A DNA stretch of 64,000 bases from Geodermatophilus obscurus DSM 43160 (GCF_000025345.1 NC_013757.1:3224001-3288000), one strand, 5' to 3'. Positions 16,810-26,618 are shown, counted from the stretch's first letter. Numbers and translations: made by a program. Notes: generated from the sequence alone by a model not told the origin.

Positions 16810-18416
16810 CGGTCTCCAGGTGCGGACGGGACGTCGGTGTCGACGTCGGCAGGGGTGCGGCGGGTCTCGTGCCCGGGCGCCGGCTCGGTGTCGGGGCCGG
16901 CCTCCTCGTCGGGGTCGACCTGCCGGAAGACGGCACGCCGCCGCCGGGCCATGACCACGCTGATGACCACCACCGCGGCCATGACGGCCAGCAGGCCGCC
17001 GGACAGCGGCCGGGTGACGAAGATGTCCAGGCTGCCGCCGGACAGCAGCATCGACTGCCGGAACGCGGTCTCCATGATCTGGCCCAGCACGAAGGCGAGG
17101 ACCAGCGGACCGGGCTCGAAGCCGGTCTTCTTCATCAGCCAGCCGATGACGCCGAAGACCAGCACGACCCACATGTCGAAGGAGTCGTTGCTGATCGAGA
17201 AGACGCCGGCCATGGTGACCAGCAGCGCGAAGGCGGCGAGGATGCCGGCCCGCACCCGGAGCAGCTGCACGAAGACCCCGACCAGCGGGATGTTCAGCAC
17301 CAGCAGCATCACGTTGCCGACGACCATCGAGGCGATGACCCCCCAGAAGATCTCCGGCTCCTCGCTGATCAGCTGCGGACCCGGGGTCACCCCCTGCACC
17401 AGCAGGGCACCGAAGATCAGCGCGAGCACCACGTTGGCCGGGATGCCGAGGGTGAGCAGCGGGATGAACGCGGAGGTGGAGGACGCGTTGTTCGCCGTCT
17501 CCGGCCCGGCCACGCCCTCGATGGCGCCCCTGCCGAAGCGGCTGGGGTCCTTGGCGCGCCGCTTCTCCAGCGCGTAGGAGGCCAGCGAGGAGATCACTCC
17601 TCCGCCGCCGGGCAGCACCCCGATGACGAAGCCGAGCACCGAGCCACGGGCGATGGCGCCGGAGGAGTCCCGGATGTCCTGCCGCGAGGGCCAGATGTGC
17701 TTGATCCTGCGGGTGACCGCCTGCACCTTGTCGGTGCGCTCCAGGCTGTGCAGGATCTCGCCCACCCCGAACAGGCCCATGGCCACCGCGACGAAGTCCA
17801 GCCCGTCGAAGAGGGCGACCGAGCCGAACGTGAAGCGGGTGGTGCCGGTGATGGGGTCCTGCCCCATGGTGGCCAGCAGCAGGCCCAGCGCCGCCATCGA
17901 CAGGCTCTTCAGCGGCGTCCCGCTGCCGAGGTAGGTGACCAGCAGGATGCCCAGCGCGGTCAGCGCGACGTACTCCGGTGGGCCGAAGGAGACCGCCAGG
18001 TCGGCCAGCGGCGGCGCGAGCAGCATCAGGCCGAGGACCGAGAGGATGCCGCCGACGAACGAGCCGATGGCGGCGATGCCCAGGGCCGGCCCGGCCCGGC
18101 CCTGCTTGGCCATCTGGTAGCCGTCGAAGGTGGTCACGACCGAGGCCGCCTCGCCCGGGAGGCGCAGCAGCACCGAGGTGATCGTCCCGCCGTACATCGA
18201 GCCGTAGTAGATGCCGGCCAGCAGGATCACTGCGGTCGCCGGCTCGATGGTGTAGGTCAGCGGCAGCAGCAGCGCGATGGTGGCGGTGGGGCCCAGACCG
18301 GGCAGCACGCCGATGACGGTGCCGATCAGCACGCCGGCGAAGACGTAGAGCAGGTTGATGGGGTCGAGGGCGACCGCGAAGCCCTGGAGGATGCCGTCGG
18401 AGATGCCCACCGTCAC
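16806..18416 (-). CDS. tctA: TTT-family large permease subunit
   Basis: A 536-residue integral membrane protein, the 12-helix TctA subunit. Hallmarks are the two related glycine-proline loops, IGVLPGLGPTATIALLLP near residue 40 and a second around IGVLPGGGGVISS, plus the GSMYGGTITSVLLRLPGE stretch. The ATG start overlaps the tctB stop and its own stop overlaps tctC, so tctBAC is tightly coupled. It carries out proton- or sodium-driven uptake of the carboxylate delivered by TctC. The last ~45 residues form a hydrophilic tail. Confidence 0.92.
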   Translation of the reverse strand: MTVGISDGILQGFAVALDPINLLYVFAGVLIGTVIGVLPGLGPTATIALLLPLTYTIEPATAVILLAGIYYGSMYGGTITSVLLRLPGEAASVVTTFDGYQMAKQGRAGPALGIAAIGSFVGGILSVLGLMLLAPPLADLAVSFGPPEYVALTALGILLVTYLGSGTPLKSLSMAALGLLLATMGQDPITGTTRFTFGSVALFDGLDFVAVAMGLFGVGEILHSLERTDKVQAVTRRIKHIWPSRQDIRDSSGAIARGSVLGFVIGVLPGGGGVISSLASYALEKRRAKDPSRFGRGAIEGVAGPETANNASSTSAFIPLLTLGIPANVVLALIFGALLVQGVTPGPQLISEEPEIFWGVIASMVVGNVMLLVLNIPLVGVFVQLLRVRAGILAAFALLVTMAGVFSISNDSFDMWVVLVFGVIGWLMKKTGFEPGPLVLAFVLGQIMETAFRQSMLLSGGSLDIFVTRPLSGGLLAVMAAVVVISVVMARRRRAVFRQVDPDEEAGPDTEPAPGHETRRTPADVDTDVPSAPGDR

Positions 18417-18913
18417 GCCCCCAGCAGCTGGTCGACGGGGCCCGCGGGGAACGGCACGCCCAGGGCGACCACGAAGACCAGGTGCAGGACGAGGGCCCCG
18501 GCCACGGCGAGGACCAGCGCCATCCGCCAGGACTCGCCGGCGAGGAGGCGCAGCCAGGCGAACAGCAGCAGGAACGCCGGGATGACGAAGCCGATCGTCT
18601 GGAACAGGACGACGAACAGGGCCAGGCCGGCCAGGCCCGCGGCGATGCGCGCCGTCCCGGCCGTCCAGGGCTCGTAGTCCTCAGCCGGGTCGAGGAAGAG
18701 CAGCACGAAGGCCGTGGCGCTCAGCAGCGCGGCCGCGATGGCCGGCCACAGACCGGGGCCGGGCGCGGTGAGCTCGCCGAGGCCCATGTCCCGAGCCGTG
18801 AGCAGGGCCCCGACCCCCAGCGCCAGGAGCAGCAGCGGGGCGATCCGGCGCAGCTGGGACCGGGCGGGCCGGGGGTGTCGCGCGGGCGCCGGTGCTGAAG
18901 GAGACGCGGACAT
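18413..18913 (-). CDS. tctB: TTT-family small membrane subunit
   Basis: A 166-residue protein with four predicted helices, matching the poorly conserved TctB subunit in size, topology and position before tctA. The start is placed at ATG 18913, four bases after GAGGAG; an upstream in-frame extension lacks such a site. The N-terminus (~25 residues) is proline/serine-rich. It is the first gene of the minus-strand operon tctB-tctA-tctC-ThDP enzyme-scoA-scoB-tctC and faces a divergent LysR regulator 119 bp away. Confidence 0.85.
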   Translation of the reverse strand: MSASPSAPAPARHPRPARSQLRRIAPLLLLALGVGALLTARDMGLGELTAPGPGLWPAIAAALLSATAFVLLFLDPAEDYEPWTAGTARIAAGLAGLALFVVLFQTIGFVIPAFLLLFAWLRLLAGESWRMALVLAVAGALVLHLVFVVALGVPFPAGPVDQLLGA

Positions 18914-18980
18914 GGGCTCCTCGTCGGGTCGCGGCCGGGTGTGACGCCCGACACTAGGAGGGGTCATTGCGTGTGGTCCA

Positions 18981-18989
18981 ATTCCGAAT
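18981..18989. promoter_or_regulatory. Possible LysR operator between tctB and the regulator gene
   Basis: The sequence ATTCCGAAT is a short interrupted palindrome (ATTC-N-GAAT) in an AT-richer patch of the divergent intergenic region. Position and shape fit a LysR-type binding site controlling both directions, but the motif is short and unsupported by a second copy. Confidence 0.3.
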
Positions 18990-19032
18990 CGGTCCGCCGC
19001 TCATAACGCCCGCGCATCAATCCGGAGGATCC

Positions 19033-19947
19033 GTGGAACTGCGCCACCTGCGGGCCTTCACCGCCGTGGCCGAGGAGCTCCACTTCGGACGGGCGGCCCG
19101 CCGGCTGCACCTCGCCCAGCCGGCACTCAGCCAGCAGGTCAAGCAGCTCGAGCAGGACGTCGGCGCGGTGCTGCTGGAGCGGACCACCCGGCAGGTGCGG
19201 CTCACCAGCGCGGGCACGGTGTTCCTCGAGCACGCCCACCGCGTCCTGCGGGAGGCCGAGCTGGCCCGCGAGTCGGTGCTGGTCACCGAACGGGGCGAGC
19301 GCGGTGAGCTGCGCGTGGGGGTCACCGGCGTGATCACCTGGCGGCTGCTCCCCCGCATGGCCCGCGCCTATCGCCGGCGCTATCCGCACGTCCGGCTGGA
19401 GCTGCGGCCGTCGGTGTTCAGCGCCGCCCAGGTGAGCGCACTCATCGACGGCCGGATCGACGTCGGGTTCCTGCGTGCGCCGGTGCCCGCGGGGCCGCTG
19501 GCCAGCCGGGTCATCCTCAACGAGTCGCTGATGGCCGTGCTGCCCCAGGACCACCCGCTGGCCGGCGAGCCGGAGGTCCACCTGGCCGACCTCGCCGACG
19601 AGAACTTCGTCAGCTACGTCTCGATGCAGGGCTCGGCGCTGCGGGACGCCGCGGTGCACGCCTGCTTCAGCGCGGGCTTCACGCCACGCGTCGTCCAGGA
19701 GGCGCCGGACACGCACACCGTGGTGGCCCTGGTCGGTGCCGCGGTCGGCGTGGCCCTGATGCCCGCGTCGGCCGAGACGCTGCAGATCGAGGGCGTCGTG
19801 TTCACCCCGATCGCGGGCGGCGTCGACGTCCGGGTGCCGATCGCCCTCGCGTGGCGCGAGAGCGACTCCTCGCCGGTGCTCGCGGGCTTCCTCGCCACCG
19901 CCGAGGAGGTCCTGCCCAGCCCCGGACCGGGGTCGGGCGAGCACTGA
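19033..19947 (+). CDS. LysR-family transcriptional regulator
   Basis: A 304-residue LysR regulator. The winged HTH fills residues 1-60 (MELRHLRAFTAVAEELHFG, then AARRLHLAQPALSQQVKQLE) and an effector-binding domain follows (~90-290). The GTG start at 19033 is chosen because GGAGGA precedes it and the HTH begins there; the upstream in-frame ATG-like codons have no site. Divergent from the TTT operon, it most likely controls tctBAC and the linked catabolic genes in response to the transported acid. Convergent with the third tctC gene 24 bp downstream. Confidence 0.9.
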   Translation: MELRHLRAFTAVAEELHFGRAARRLHLAQPALSQQVKQLEQDVGAVLLERTTRQVRLTSAGTVFLEHAHRVLREAELARESVLVTERGERGELRVGVTGVITWRLLPRMARAYRRRYPHVRLELRPSVFSAAQVSALIDGRIDVGFLRAPVPAGPLASRVILNESLMAVLPQDHPLAGEPEVHLADLADENFVSYVSMQGSALRDAAVHACFSAGFTPRVVQEAPDTHTVVALVGAAVGVALMPASAETLQIEGVVFTPIAGGVDVRVPIALAWRESDSSPVLAGFLATAEEVLPSPGPGSGEH

Positions 19948-19971
19948 CCGGCACCCGGACGCCATCAGCGC

Positions 19972-20958
19972 CTACTCCTGCAGGAGGGGGCCGTAGACCT
20001 CGACGATCTCGTCGATCCGCGCGCGGAAGTCGTCCCGGCCGATGAACTGGTCGGGCACGTACTGGTCACCGAGGATCTCGATCACCTCCGGCTTCTCCAG
20101 GCACGCGGCGACGCCGTCCTCGAGGGTCTGCAGGACCTCGTCGGGCGTGCCGGCCGGGGCGGCGAGCCCGAAGACCGACACGCTGTTGGTGAGCTCGGGG
20201 TAGCCGAGCTCGGCGAGCGTCGGCACGTCGGGCAGGTAGTCGACGCGCTCCTCCGGGCTGATCGCCAGCGGCACGAAGCTGCCGACCTCGATGTTCTCCA
20301 GCACGTCCCGGGAGGCGTTGATGAAGACGGCGTCGACGTTCCCGCCGAGCACCGCGGTGGTCATCTCGGCGTTGCCGGTGAACGGGACCAGCGACAGCTC
20401 GACGCCGTACTGCTCGGCCAGCCGCTGCAGCTCCATGGCCTGGGACGTCGTCGCGCCGGGCACGCCGACGGTCACCCGGCCCGGGTTCTGCTGGGCCTCG
20501 GCGAACAGCGCCCGCGCGTCCGGGAACCGCGACCCCTGCCCCACGGCCAGCACCGAGGGGATCTCGGTGACCGCAGCGATGGGGACGTAGTCGTCGTTGG
20601 TGTAGCCGACCTCCTCCTGCAGCGGGTTGGTCGCCGACGCCGGCACCGCGATCAACGACAGGCTGTAGCCGTCCGCGCCGCCCTGGATCATCGCCTGCAT
20701 CCCGAGCGACCCGGAGGCGCCCTCCCGGTTCTCGACCACCACGGTCCGGCCGAAGTCCGCGGCCAGGCAGTCACCGACGGTCCGCGCGGCCAGGTCGGTG
20801 GGGCCGCCGGGCGCGTACGGCACGTAGAGGGTGATGTCCTCGGCCGGGTAGGCCTCGGCCGCCGCTCCGCCCTCCTCCCCGGGCTCGGCCACGCAGGCGG
20901 TGAGCAGGACGGCGGACGCCGCCGCGAGGACGGGCAGGGATGACCGGGGGTGTCTCAT
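19972..20958 (-). CDS. tctC: TTT-family solute-binding lipoprotein (TctC/Bug), third copy
   Basis: A 328-residue Bug-family binding protein with lipobox LLTAC, ITLYVPYAPGGPTDLAAR and VENREGASGSLGM. It is closer in wording to the first copy (11675-12655): both share the AVPSVLAVG-type and GNAEMTTAxLGGNVDAV segments. ATG 20958 has GGAGG five bases upstream; a GTG at 20979 is less likely. It has its own transcription unit beyond the LysR gene, with no TctAB of its own, so it probably feeds the same permease with a different ligand. Confidence 0.88.
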   Translation of the reverse strand: MRHPRSSLPVLAAASAVLLTACVAEPGEEGGAAAEAYPAEDITLYVPYAPGGPTDLAARTVGDCLAADFGRTVVVENREGASGSLGMQAMIQGGADGYSLSLIAVPASATNPLQEEVGYTNDDYVPIAAVTEIPSVLAVGQGSRFPDARALFAEAQQNPGRVTVGVPGATTSQAMELQRLAEQYGVELSLVPFTGNAEMTTAVLGGNVDAVFINASRDVLENIEVGSFVPLAISPEERVDYLPDVPTLAELGYPELTNSVSVFGLAAPAGTPDEVLQTLEDGVAACLEKPEVIEILGDQYVPDQFIGRDDFRARIDEIVEVYGPLLQE

Positions 20959-21165
20959 GCGTACCTCCACGGGGTGCACTCGTTTCGGAGACGCCGCGGT
21001 GGGCGCCGTCGTCCGGAGCCTCCTGCGCCGGTTACACGCATGTCATCCGGAGCGGCGAACCGTCATGAACCTGTGACCAGCGCCATGGGACGAGAGAGCC
21101 GACCGAGAGCGGCACCACGCGCGGCCTGCCGTGTGGGCGGCAGGTGCGCTGGGGAGTATCGGGGG

Positions 21166-22998
21166 GTGACGCGCACTCCCAGCACAGACGAATGGGGCAT
21201 CGACGCCACCTGGCTCGACGCCCTCGACGAGGAACACCAGGTCGCCGAGGCCACCATCGAGCGCCTGCGCGAGGTCATCGGCACCCCGCCGGCCGACCTC
21301 GAGGACCGGGCCCCCATCGTGGCCCGCCCCGGCGACGTGCTGGAGGTCGACGAGGCGGAGGTGACGCTCGAGGACGGGTCGAGCCGACAGGTGGACGGCG
21401 AGCTGCCCGAGGACTTCCCGCTCGGCTACCACTGGCTGCAGGCCCCGGGCGGCCCGCGCCGCCGGCTCATCGTCTCCCCCGGCCGGTGCTGGCTCCCCGA
21501 CGAGCGCGCCTGGGGCTGGGCGGTGCAGCTGTACGCCACCCGCAGCCGCGGCAGCTGGGGCATCGGCGACCTCGCCGACCTGCGCGCCGTCCGCGAGATG
21601 GCCGCCGGCCAGGGCGCCGGGTTCGTGCTCATCAACCCGTTGCACGCCGTCGCCCCGACGCCGCAGCAGGAGGCCAGCCCCTACCTGCCGGCCACCCGCC
21701 GGTTCCGCAACCCGGTGTACCTGCGGGTCGAGGAGGCGCCCGGCGCGGACGCCGTCGACCTCGACGCCGAGACCGGCCACGCGCTCAGCGACGGCGAGCT
21801 CATCGACCGCGACGCCGTCTGGGCGCGCAAGCGGGAGGTGCTGCGCCGCGTCTTCGACGCCGCCGGCCGCGACGACCCCGCCTTCCCCGAGTGGTGGTGG
21901 TACCAGGGCCAGAAGCTGCAGGACTGGGCCACCTGGTGCGCGCTGGCCGACGTGCACGGCCCGGACTGGCACGCGTGGCCCGAGGAGCTGCGCGACCCGC
22001 GCAGCGGCGCCGTCGGGGACTTCGTCGCCGAGCACGAGCGCGACGTCGCCTTCCACGCGTGGCTGCAGTGGGCGCTGCACCTGCAGCTGGAACGGGCCAC
22101 CGAGGGCATGACCGTCATCCAGGACCTGCCGATCGGCGTCGCCGGCGGCGGCGCGGACGCCTGGACCTGGCAGGACGTGCTGGCGCAGGGCGCGTCCGTC
22201 GGCGCCCCGCCGGACGCCTTCAACTCGCAGGGCCAGGACTGGGGCTCCCCGCCGCTGGTCCCCTGGCAGCTGCGCGCCGCGGACTACGAGCCGTTCGTCG
22301 AGTCGATCCGGGCCACGATGGCCGGTGCCGGCGGCCTGCGCATCGACCACGTCATGGGCCTGTTCCGGCTGTGGTGGGTGCCCGCCGGCGAGAGCGCCGC
22401 GGACGGCGCCTACGTGCGCTACCCGGCCGAGGACCTGCTCGACATCGTCGCGCTGGAGAGCTCCCGCGCGCAGGCGGTCGTCGTCGGTGAGGACCTGGGC
22501 ACCGTCGAGGAGGGCGTCCGCGAGGCGATGGCCGAGCACGGCATCCTCAGCTACCGGCTGCTGTGGTTCGAGGAGGAGGCACCGGCCGCGTGGCCGGAGA
22601 CGGCGATGGCCGCGATCACCACGCACGACCTGCCCACCGTGGCGGGGCTGTGGACCGGCGCGGACCTCGAGGAGCAGCGCGAGCGCGGCACCGGGACCGA
22701 CGAGGAGCTCGAGCGCGGCCGGACGTCGCTGCTGGAGAAGCTGCCCGGTGTGCGGAGGAACGCCCGGCCCGACACGGCGGTGAAGCGGGCGCACGAGCTG
22801 CTGGCGCAGGCCCCGTCGCTGCTGCTGTCGGCCACCCTGGACGACGCCGTCGGTGAACGGCGCCGACCCAACATGCCCGGCACCACCGACCGGCCCAACT
22901 GGTCGCTGCCGCTGCCGGTGACCGTGGAGGACCTGCCGGCGCACCCGCTGCTGCAGACCGTGGCCCGGACCCTCGCCGAGGGCCTCGAGGGGTCCTGA
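21166..22998 (+). CDS. malQ: 4-alpha-glucanotransferase
   Basis: A 610-residue GH77 amylomaltase that transfers glucan chains between maltooligosaccharides. Diagnostic segments are QLYATRSRGSWGIGDLADL, PPDAFNSQGQDWGSPP, the nucleophile region GGLRIDHVMGLFRLWW, VGEDLGT with the acid/base glutamate, and AITTHDLPTVAG. The GTG at 21166 follows a G-rich stretch (GGGGAG); an in-frame upstream extension to 20950 overlaps the opposite gene and is not family sequence. Cytoplasmic. It stands alone, opposite in direction to the third tctC. Confidence 0.92.
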   Translation: MTRTPSTDEWGIDATWLDALDEEHQVAEATIERLREVIGTPPADLEDRAPIVARPGDVLEVDEAEVTLEDGSSRQVDGELPEDFPLGYHWLQAPGGPRRRLIVSPGRCWLPDERAWGWAVQLYATRSRGSWGIGDLADLRAVREMAAGQGAGFVLINPLHAVAPTPQQEASPYLPATRRFRNPVYLRVEEAPGADAVDLDAETGHALSDGELIDRDAVWARKREVLRRVFDAAGRDDPAFPEWWWYQGQKLQDWATWCALADVHGPDWHAWPEELRDPRSGAVGDFVAEHERDVAFHAWLQWALHLQLERATEGMTVIQDLPIGVAGGGADAWTWQDVLAQGASVGAPPDAFNSQGQDWGSPPLVPWQLRAADYEPFVESIRATMAGAGGLRIDHVMGLFRLWWVPAGESAADGAYVRYPAEDLLDIVALESSRAQAVVVGEDLGTVEEGVREAMAEHGILSYRLLWFEEEAPAAWPETAMAAITTHDLPTVAGLWTGADLEEQRERGTGTDEELERGRTSLLEKLPGVRRNARPDTAVKRAHELLAQAPSLLLSATLDDAVGERRRPNMPGTTDRPNWSLPLPVTVEDLPAHPLLQTVARTLAEGLEGS

Positions 22999-23070
22999 GA
23001 CGTGGCCGGCGCGGACCCCGATGCGGGGTCTGCGCCGGCCGGGCGACGTGATGGAACGGCCCTCCCGCAG

Positions 23071-23153
23071 GAGAAGGACGCCGTCCTCCTCACCCCTCGC
23101 AGGCTCGGGGTGAGCCTCGGGACGGGGCCGGGGAGCAGGAGGGTCCTCTCTCA
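23071..23153. repeat. Post-stop hairpin repeat (family 1), composite copy
   Basis: Lies between malQ and the nuclease gene, which converge. On the minus strand GAGAGGACCCTCC follows the nuclease stop directly. On the plus strand AAGGACGCCGTCCTCC leads into a stem with arms CTCACCCC and GGGGTGAG. The two half-elements face each other. Confidence 0.7.
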
Positions 23154-25783
23154 GGACTCCGGCCCCTCCGGCTGCCGCGTGCCGTTGCCCTCCCCCTCCT
23201 CGAGGACGTCCTCGCCGGGGCCGCCGACCAGGGCGTCGTCGCCGTTGCCACCGTCGAGGACGTCGTCCCCGAGGCCGCCGACCAGGACGTCGGCCCCGCT
23301 GTCACCGGCGACCGTGTCCCGGCCGGCGCCGCCGCAGAGGACGTCGTCGGCGTTGCCGCCGTGCAGGACGTCGTCCCCGCCGAGGCCCATCACCACGTCG
23401 CGGCCGTTGCTGCCGCGCAGCACGTCGTCCCCCTCGGTGCCGCGGATCGTCGGGACGAGTCCCTGGCAGCGCTCCTCGAGGTCGATGCCGACGACCAACG
23501 GGTCGTGGTCGCTGGACCGGTACGGGTCGCCGGCGTAGAGGTCCGGGTCGCCGGTGTACTGGTAGGCGGAGGACTCGACCGAGTTGACGGCCCAGTGCGA
23601 GACACCCTCGACCTTCGCGGTCAGCGACGCGCTGGCCATCGCGTGGTCCAGCGAGCCGGACAGCCCGTCGAACACGTAGCTGTACCGGCCGGGGTCGAAC
23701 TCCTCGCCGAGGTCGGTGTACCCGGCCTCCCGCAGGGACTCGACGGGGTCCTCCCGGCTGTAGGCGTTGAGGTCGCCCATGAGGACGACGTCGGGGTCGC
23801 CGGTCTCCTCGGCCAGCCGCCCGGCGAAGGCGGCCACCGACTGCGCCTGCCGCACCCGGTCCCCGTTGAAGGCCCCCTGCCCGTCGCCGGAGTCGGCGTT
23901 GTCGTCGCCCGACTGCGGCGGCTCGCTGTCGTTCTTGGACTTGAAGTGGTTGGCGACCACGGTGAGGACGTCGCCGTCCTTGCTGAACGTCTGCGCCTGC
24001 GGCTCGCGGGCGTTGCCCCACACGCTCTCGTCGGCCAGGCCGACCGGCTCCCCGACCGGCCGGACGACGTCGGCGCGGTAGACGATCCCGTTGCGGATGA
24101 CGTCGCGGTCGACGGCGTAGAGGTCCCGCGGCATCGGGACGAACGCCCACACGTCCGCCCCGGCGGCCTCGTCGAGCCGGTCCACCAGGTCGGCCAGCGC
24201 GGTGTCGGCGTTGCCGGGCGTCCAGCCGGTGGAGTCGGTGTCCTCGACCTCCAGCAGCGTGACGACGTCGGCCTCCAGCGCGGTGATTGCGCTGACGATC
24301 TTGTCGGCCTGCTTCTCGAACTGGGCGGCGCCGCGGGCGCCGCGGGCGTCCGGGCCGGTCCAGGTGAGGAAGTAGTTGAGCACGTTGAAGGTGCCCAGCC
24401 GCACGTCGCCGCCGACCGGCCCGGGAGCCCCCGTCCGCGTGTCCTGCGGCGCGAGGACGCCGTCGGCGGTGCCGTCGGCCGGCTGGAGGCGCCACCCGCC
24501 GAAGCCGTGGGCCAGCACGAGCGGCTCCTCGAACCGGACGACGTCCCCGACCCGCACCGGCGACGACGGCGACAGGTACGGCCGGTCGCGCACGCTGGTC
24601 GAGTCGTCCCGCCCGTCGTCGAGCACGATCCTGCGGGCGGCGTTGGCGGTGGCGACCGCGGCGGCCTCCTCGGTGCCCGGCCGGGCCAGCTCGGTCGGCT
24701 GCACGAGGACGCCGCCCTCGGACAGCGTCAGCTCGCCGTAGCGGGTGAGCGCGAAGACCTCGCTCACGGTGAGGGGTCGGCCGGCTCGACGCGCATCCCC
24801 TCCAGCCGCTCGCGGACGTCGTCCCCCGCGGGCAGGTCGAGGGGCGCGGCCCCGGGCTCGGGCAGCAGGTCGTCCCCGCAGACGGCGACGTCGGTCGGCG
24901 CGGTGACCTGCGTCTGGCCATGGGACTCGCCCGGCACGCCGGTGACCGCGACCTCGTCGCCGAGCGCGACCGGGACGGTGCTGAGGACGAAGACGCCGTC
25001 GGACGTGGCGGCGTCGTCGTCCCCGGCGTCCTGCAGGTGGAAGCCCTCGAGGCCGCCCTCGCCCTGCAGGTCGCCCACGACGGTGCCCCGCACGGTGACC
25101 GTCCGCCCGGCCAGCGGCGTCGCCGCGCCACTGCCCTGGACCGCGCCGATCGCCGTGCCCCCGCCCGCGGGGACGCCGCAGGGGTCCGTCGCCGGGACCT
25201 GCGGCCGGGTGGTGGCCGGGTCGACCACGCCGCGGGTGCTCGGGGCGGCGGCCTGCCACCGGAGCTCCCCGGTGCCGGTGTCGACCAGCCGGGACAGTGA
25301 CCGGCCCTCCGGGACACCATCCTCCGCGACGCCGATGTCGGTGCTCGTGGTGCCGGCGGCCGGACCGCTCGTGGCGGCGACGACCCCCTCGTAGGACAGG
25401 AACTCCACGACCGCGCCGCCCTGCACCAGCGCGAGGCCGTCCGGGCTGCCGTTCTGGAGGCCGGGTGCGTCGACGGCCACGGCCCCCGGCGCACCGGCCG
25501 GCGCAGGGACGGCCGGCAGGTCCAGCGTCGCGTAGGGGGCACCGCCGGCGCCGTTGTAGAGGACGACCGACAGGCCTGCGGACGTGGTGCCGGGCGGGAT
25601 GGTGACCTCGACGAACTCCCCGCTGTCGGCACCGGTGTCGTCGTAGTGGACCTCCGAGACGTACGGCGCGGTCGGGGCGGCCGACGCCAGGGCCGGCAGA
25701 GCGACGACGGCGAGGGAGACGGCGGTGGCGCCCACGGCGGCGCGCGCGGCTCCGCGGCCCGGACGGTGTGCTGGTGTGTGCAC
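23151..25783 (-). pseudogene. Secreted ExeM/NucH-type nuclease with calcium-binding repeats, frameshifted
   Basis: Two frames encode one ~877-residue secreted nuclease. It has a Sec signal ending near SLAVVALPALASA, a lamin-tail-like domain (YVSEVHYDDTGADSGEF), an OB-fold region, and an endonuclease/exonuclease/phosphatase domain (LGTFNVLNYF, LLEVED, NHFKSKND, MGDLNAYSREDP, SSDHDPL). Nine GGxGxDxLx nonapeptides end it (23199-23441). The first frame stops at 24764 right after RLEGMRVEPAD. Adding one base to GGGG at 24773-24776 joins it to PLTVSEVFALTRYGEL, as the family requires. Length 2633 = 3n+2 fits one missing base. GTG 25783 follows GGAGG. Most likely DNA scavenging or biofilm turnover outside the cell. 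Confidence 0.8.
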
Positions 25784-25850
25784 GGTGGAGGACCTCCGGT
25801 GAGCGGCGGGGACGACCGGACGCCGCGGGCGCGACGTGGACACGGTGGTG

Positions 25851-25881
25851 ACGTTAGGTGAGCGACCGATGACACGCCCAA
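25851..25881 (-). promoter_or_regulatory. Candidate promoter of the nuclease gene
   Basis: On the minus strand TTGGGC (25881-25876) and TAACGT (25856-25851) are 19 bp apart, about 70 bp upstream of the GTG at 25783. Reasonable sigma-70-like match for this GC level; spacing slightly long. Confidence 0.35.
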
Positions 25882-26032
25882 CGGAGATCACGAGTTCCGC
25901 AGCGTCACCGCATCCGACACCTGTGGGGCCCTCGGGGAAGGCGTCGTCCGCCGTGGTCACCGGCCCGGCGGCCCGCCGCCCACCGGGGCGCTCGCGTCGA
26001 ACAGGCGTTCGACCTCGTGCGACACTCTGCCC

Positions 26033-26347
26033 GTGGCTGGCGGCATGCACCCCGGGCGGTCCGGTCGCTCCCTCGGCGAGCGCGCGGCGCGCTCGGGCGT
26101 CGGCCGACCGGAGCCGCCGGCGCCGCCCCGCCCGGCGGACCCGGCACCCCGGGAGGGTCGCGCGCGCGGCCGGCACTGCTGGGTGCACGACCCGCCCGGC
26201 GCCCCCGGCGTGTGGCCGGGGCTGCTCGTCGAGTGGCGGCAGGCCGACGGCGCCTGGCAGGGCCGGGTGACCTACGCCGTCGCCGGGGCGCAGGGGACGG
26301 TGCTCGTCGAGGCCTGGGTCCCCGCCACGCTGCTCGAGCAACGTTGA
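26033..26347 (+). CDS. Small hypothetical protein, 104 aa
   Basis: Not recognised as a named family. The first ~45 residues are basic, proline-rich and disordered-looking. Residues ~46-104 look like a folded domain with a run of beta-strands (HCWVHDPPGAPGVWPGLLVEW, then WQGRVTYAV and TVLVEAWVP). GTG start at 26033; an internal ATG at 26045 is possible. Coding is supported by strong third-position GC bias and by the aromatic-rich second half, unlike shadow frames in this window. Confidence 0.55.
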   Translation: MAGGMHPGRSGRSLGERAARSGVGRPEPPAPPRPADPAPREGRARGRHCWVHDPPGAPGVWPGLLVEWRQADGAWQGRVTYAVAGAQGTVLVEAWVPATLLEQR

Positions 26348-26420
26348 TCGCGGGTTACCGTCGTCGCCGGGTGGCTATGGCCTCTCCCGACGCACCGTCC
26401 CCGACGAAGTGGAGAGACCC

Positions 26421-26618
26421 GTGAGCGAGCCCGACCGTCCGAACCTCGACGACGTCATGACCCCCACCGAGTCGGCTCCGCGCGACCGCCAGCAGCACGC
26501 CGGGGGCTACACCCGCTCCGACGACGAACTGCAGCACCGCACGGAGCAGGAGCGGCAGATGGTGGACTCCGACGACGCCGACCCCGCCGGCGCGGACACC
26601 CACTCCGCCACCGACTGA
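26421..26618 (+). CDS. Small acidic hydrophilic protein, 65 aa
   Basis: A 65-residue protein rich in Asp, Glu, Arg and Gln with no hydrophobic segment, so probably soluble and largely disordered. Includes DDVMTPTESAPRDRQQH and DDELQHRTEQERQMVD. GTG 26421 has GGAGAG five bases upstream; a GTG at 26409 would add four residues. No family recognised. It precedes the PUA-like gene by 23 bp. Confidence 0.5.
   Translation: MSEPDRPNLDDVMTPTESAPRDRQQHAGGYTRSDDELQHRTEQERQMVDSDDADPAGADTHSATD

Noticed and set aside
23199-23441. Regular short repeats as a possible CRISPR array
   Set aside because: Period of 27 bases explained by protein nonapeptides. No spacers of constant size.
23302-25881. 859-codon frame across the nuclease gene
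   Set aside because: Third frame of the same region. The other two frames carry all the recognisable domains.
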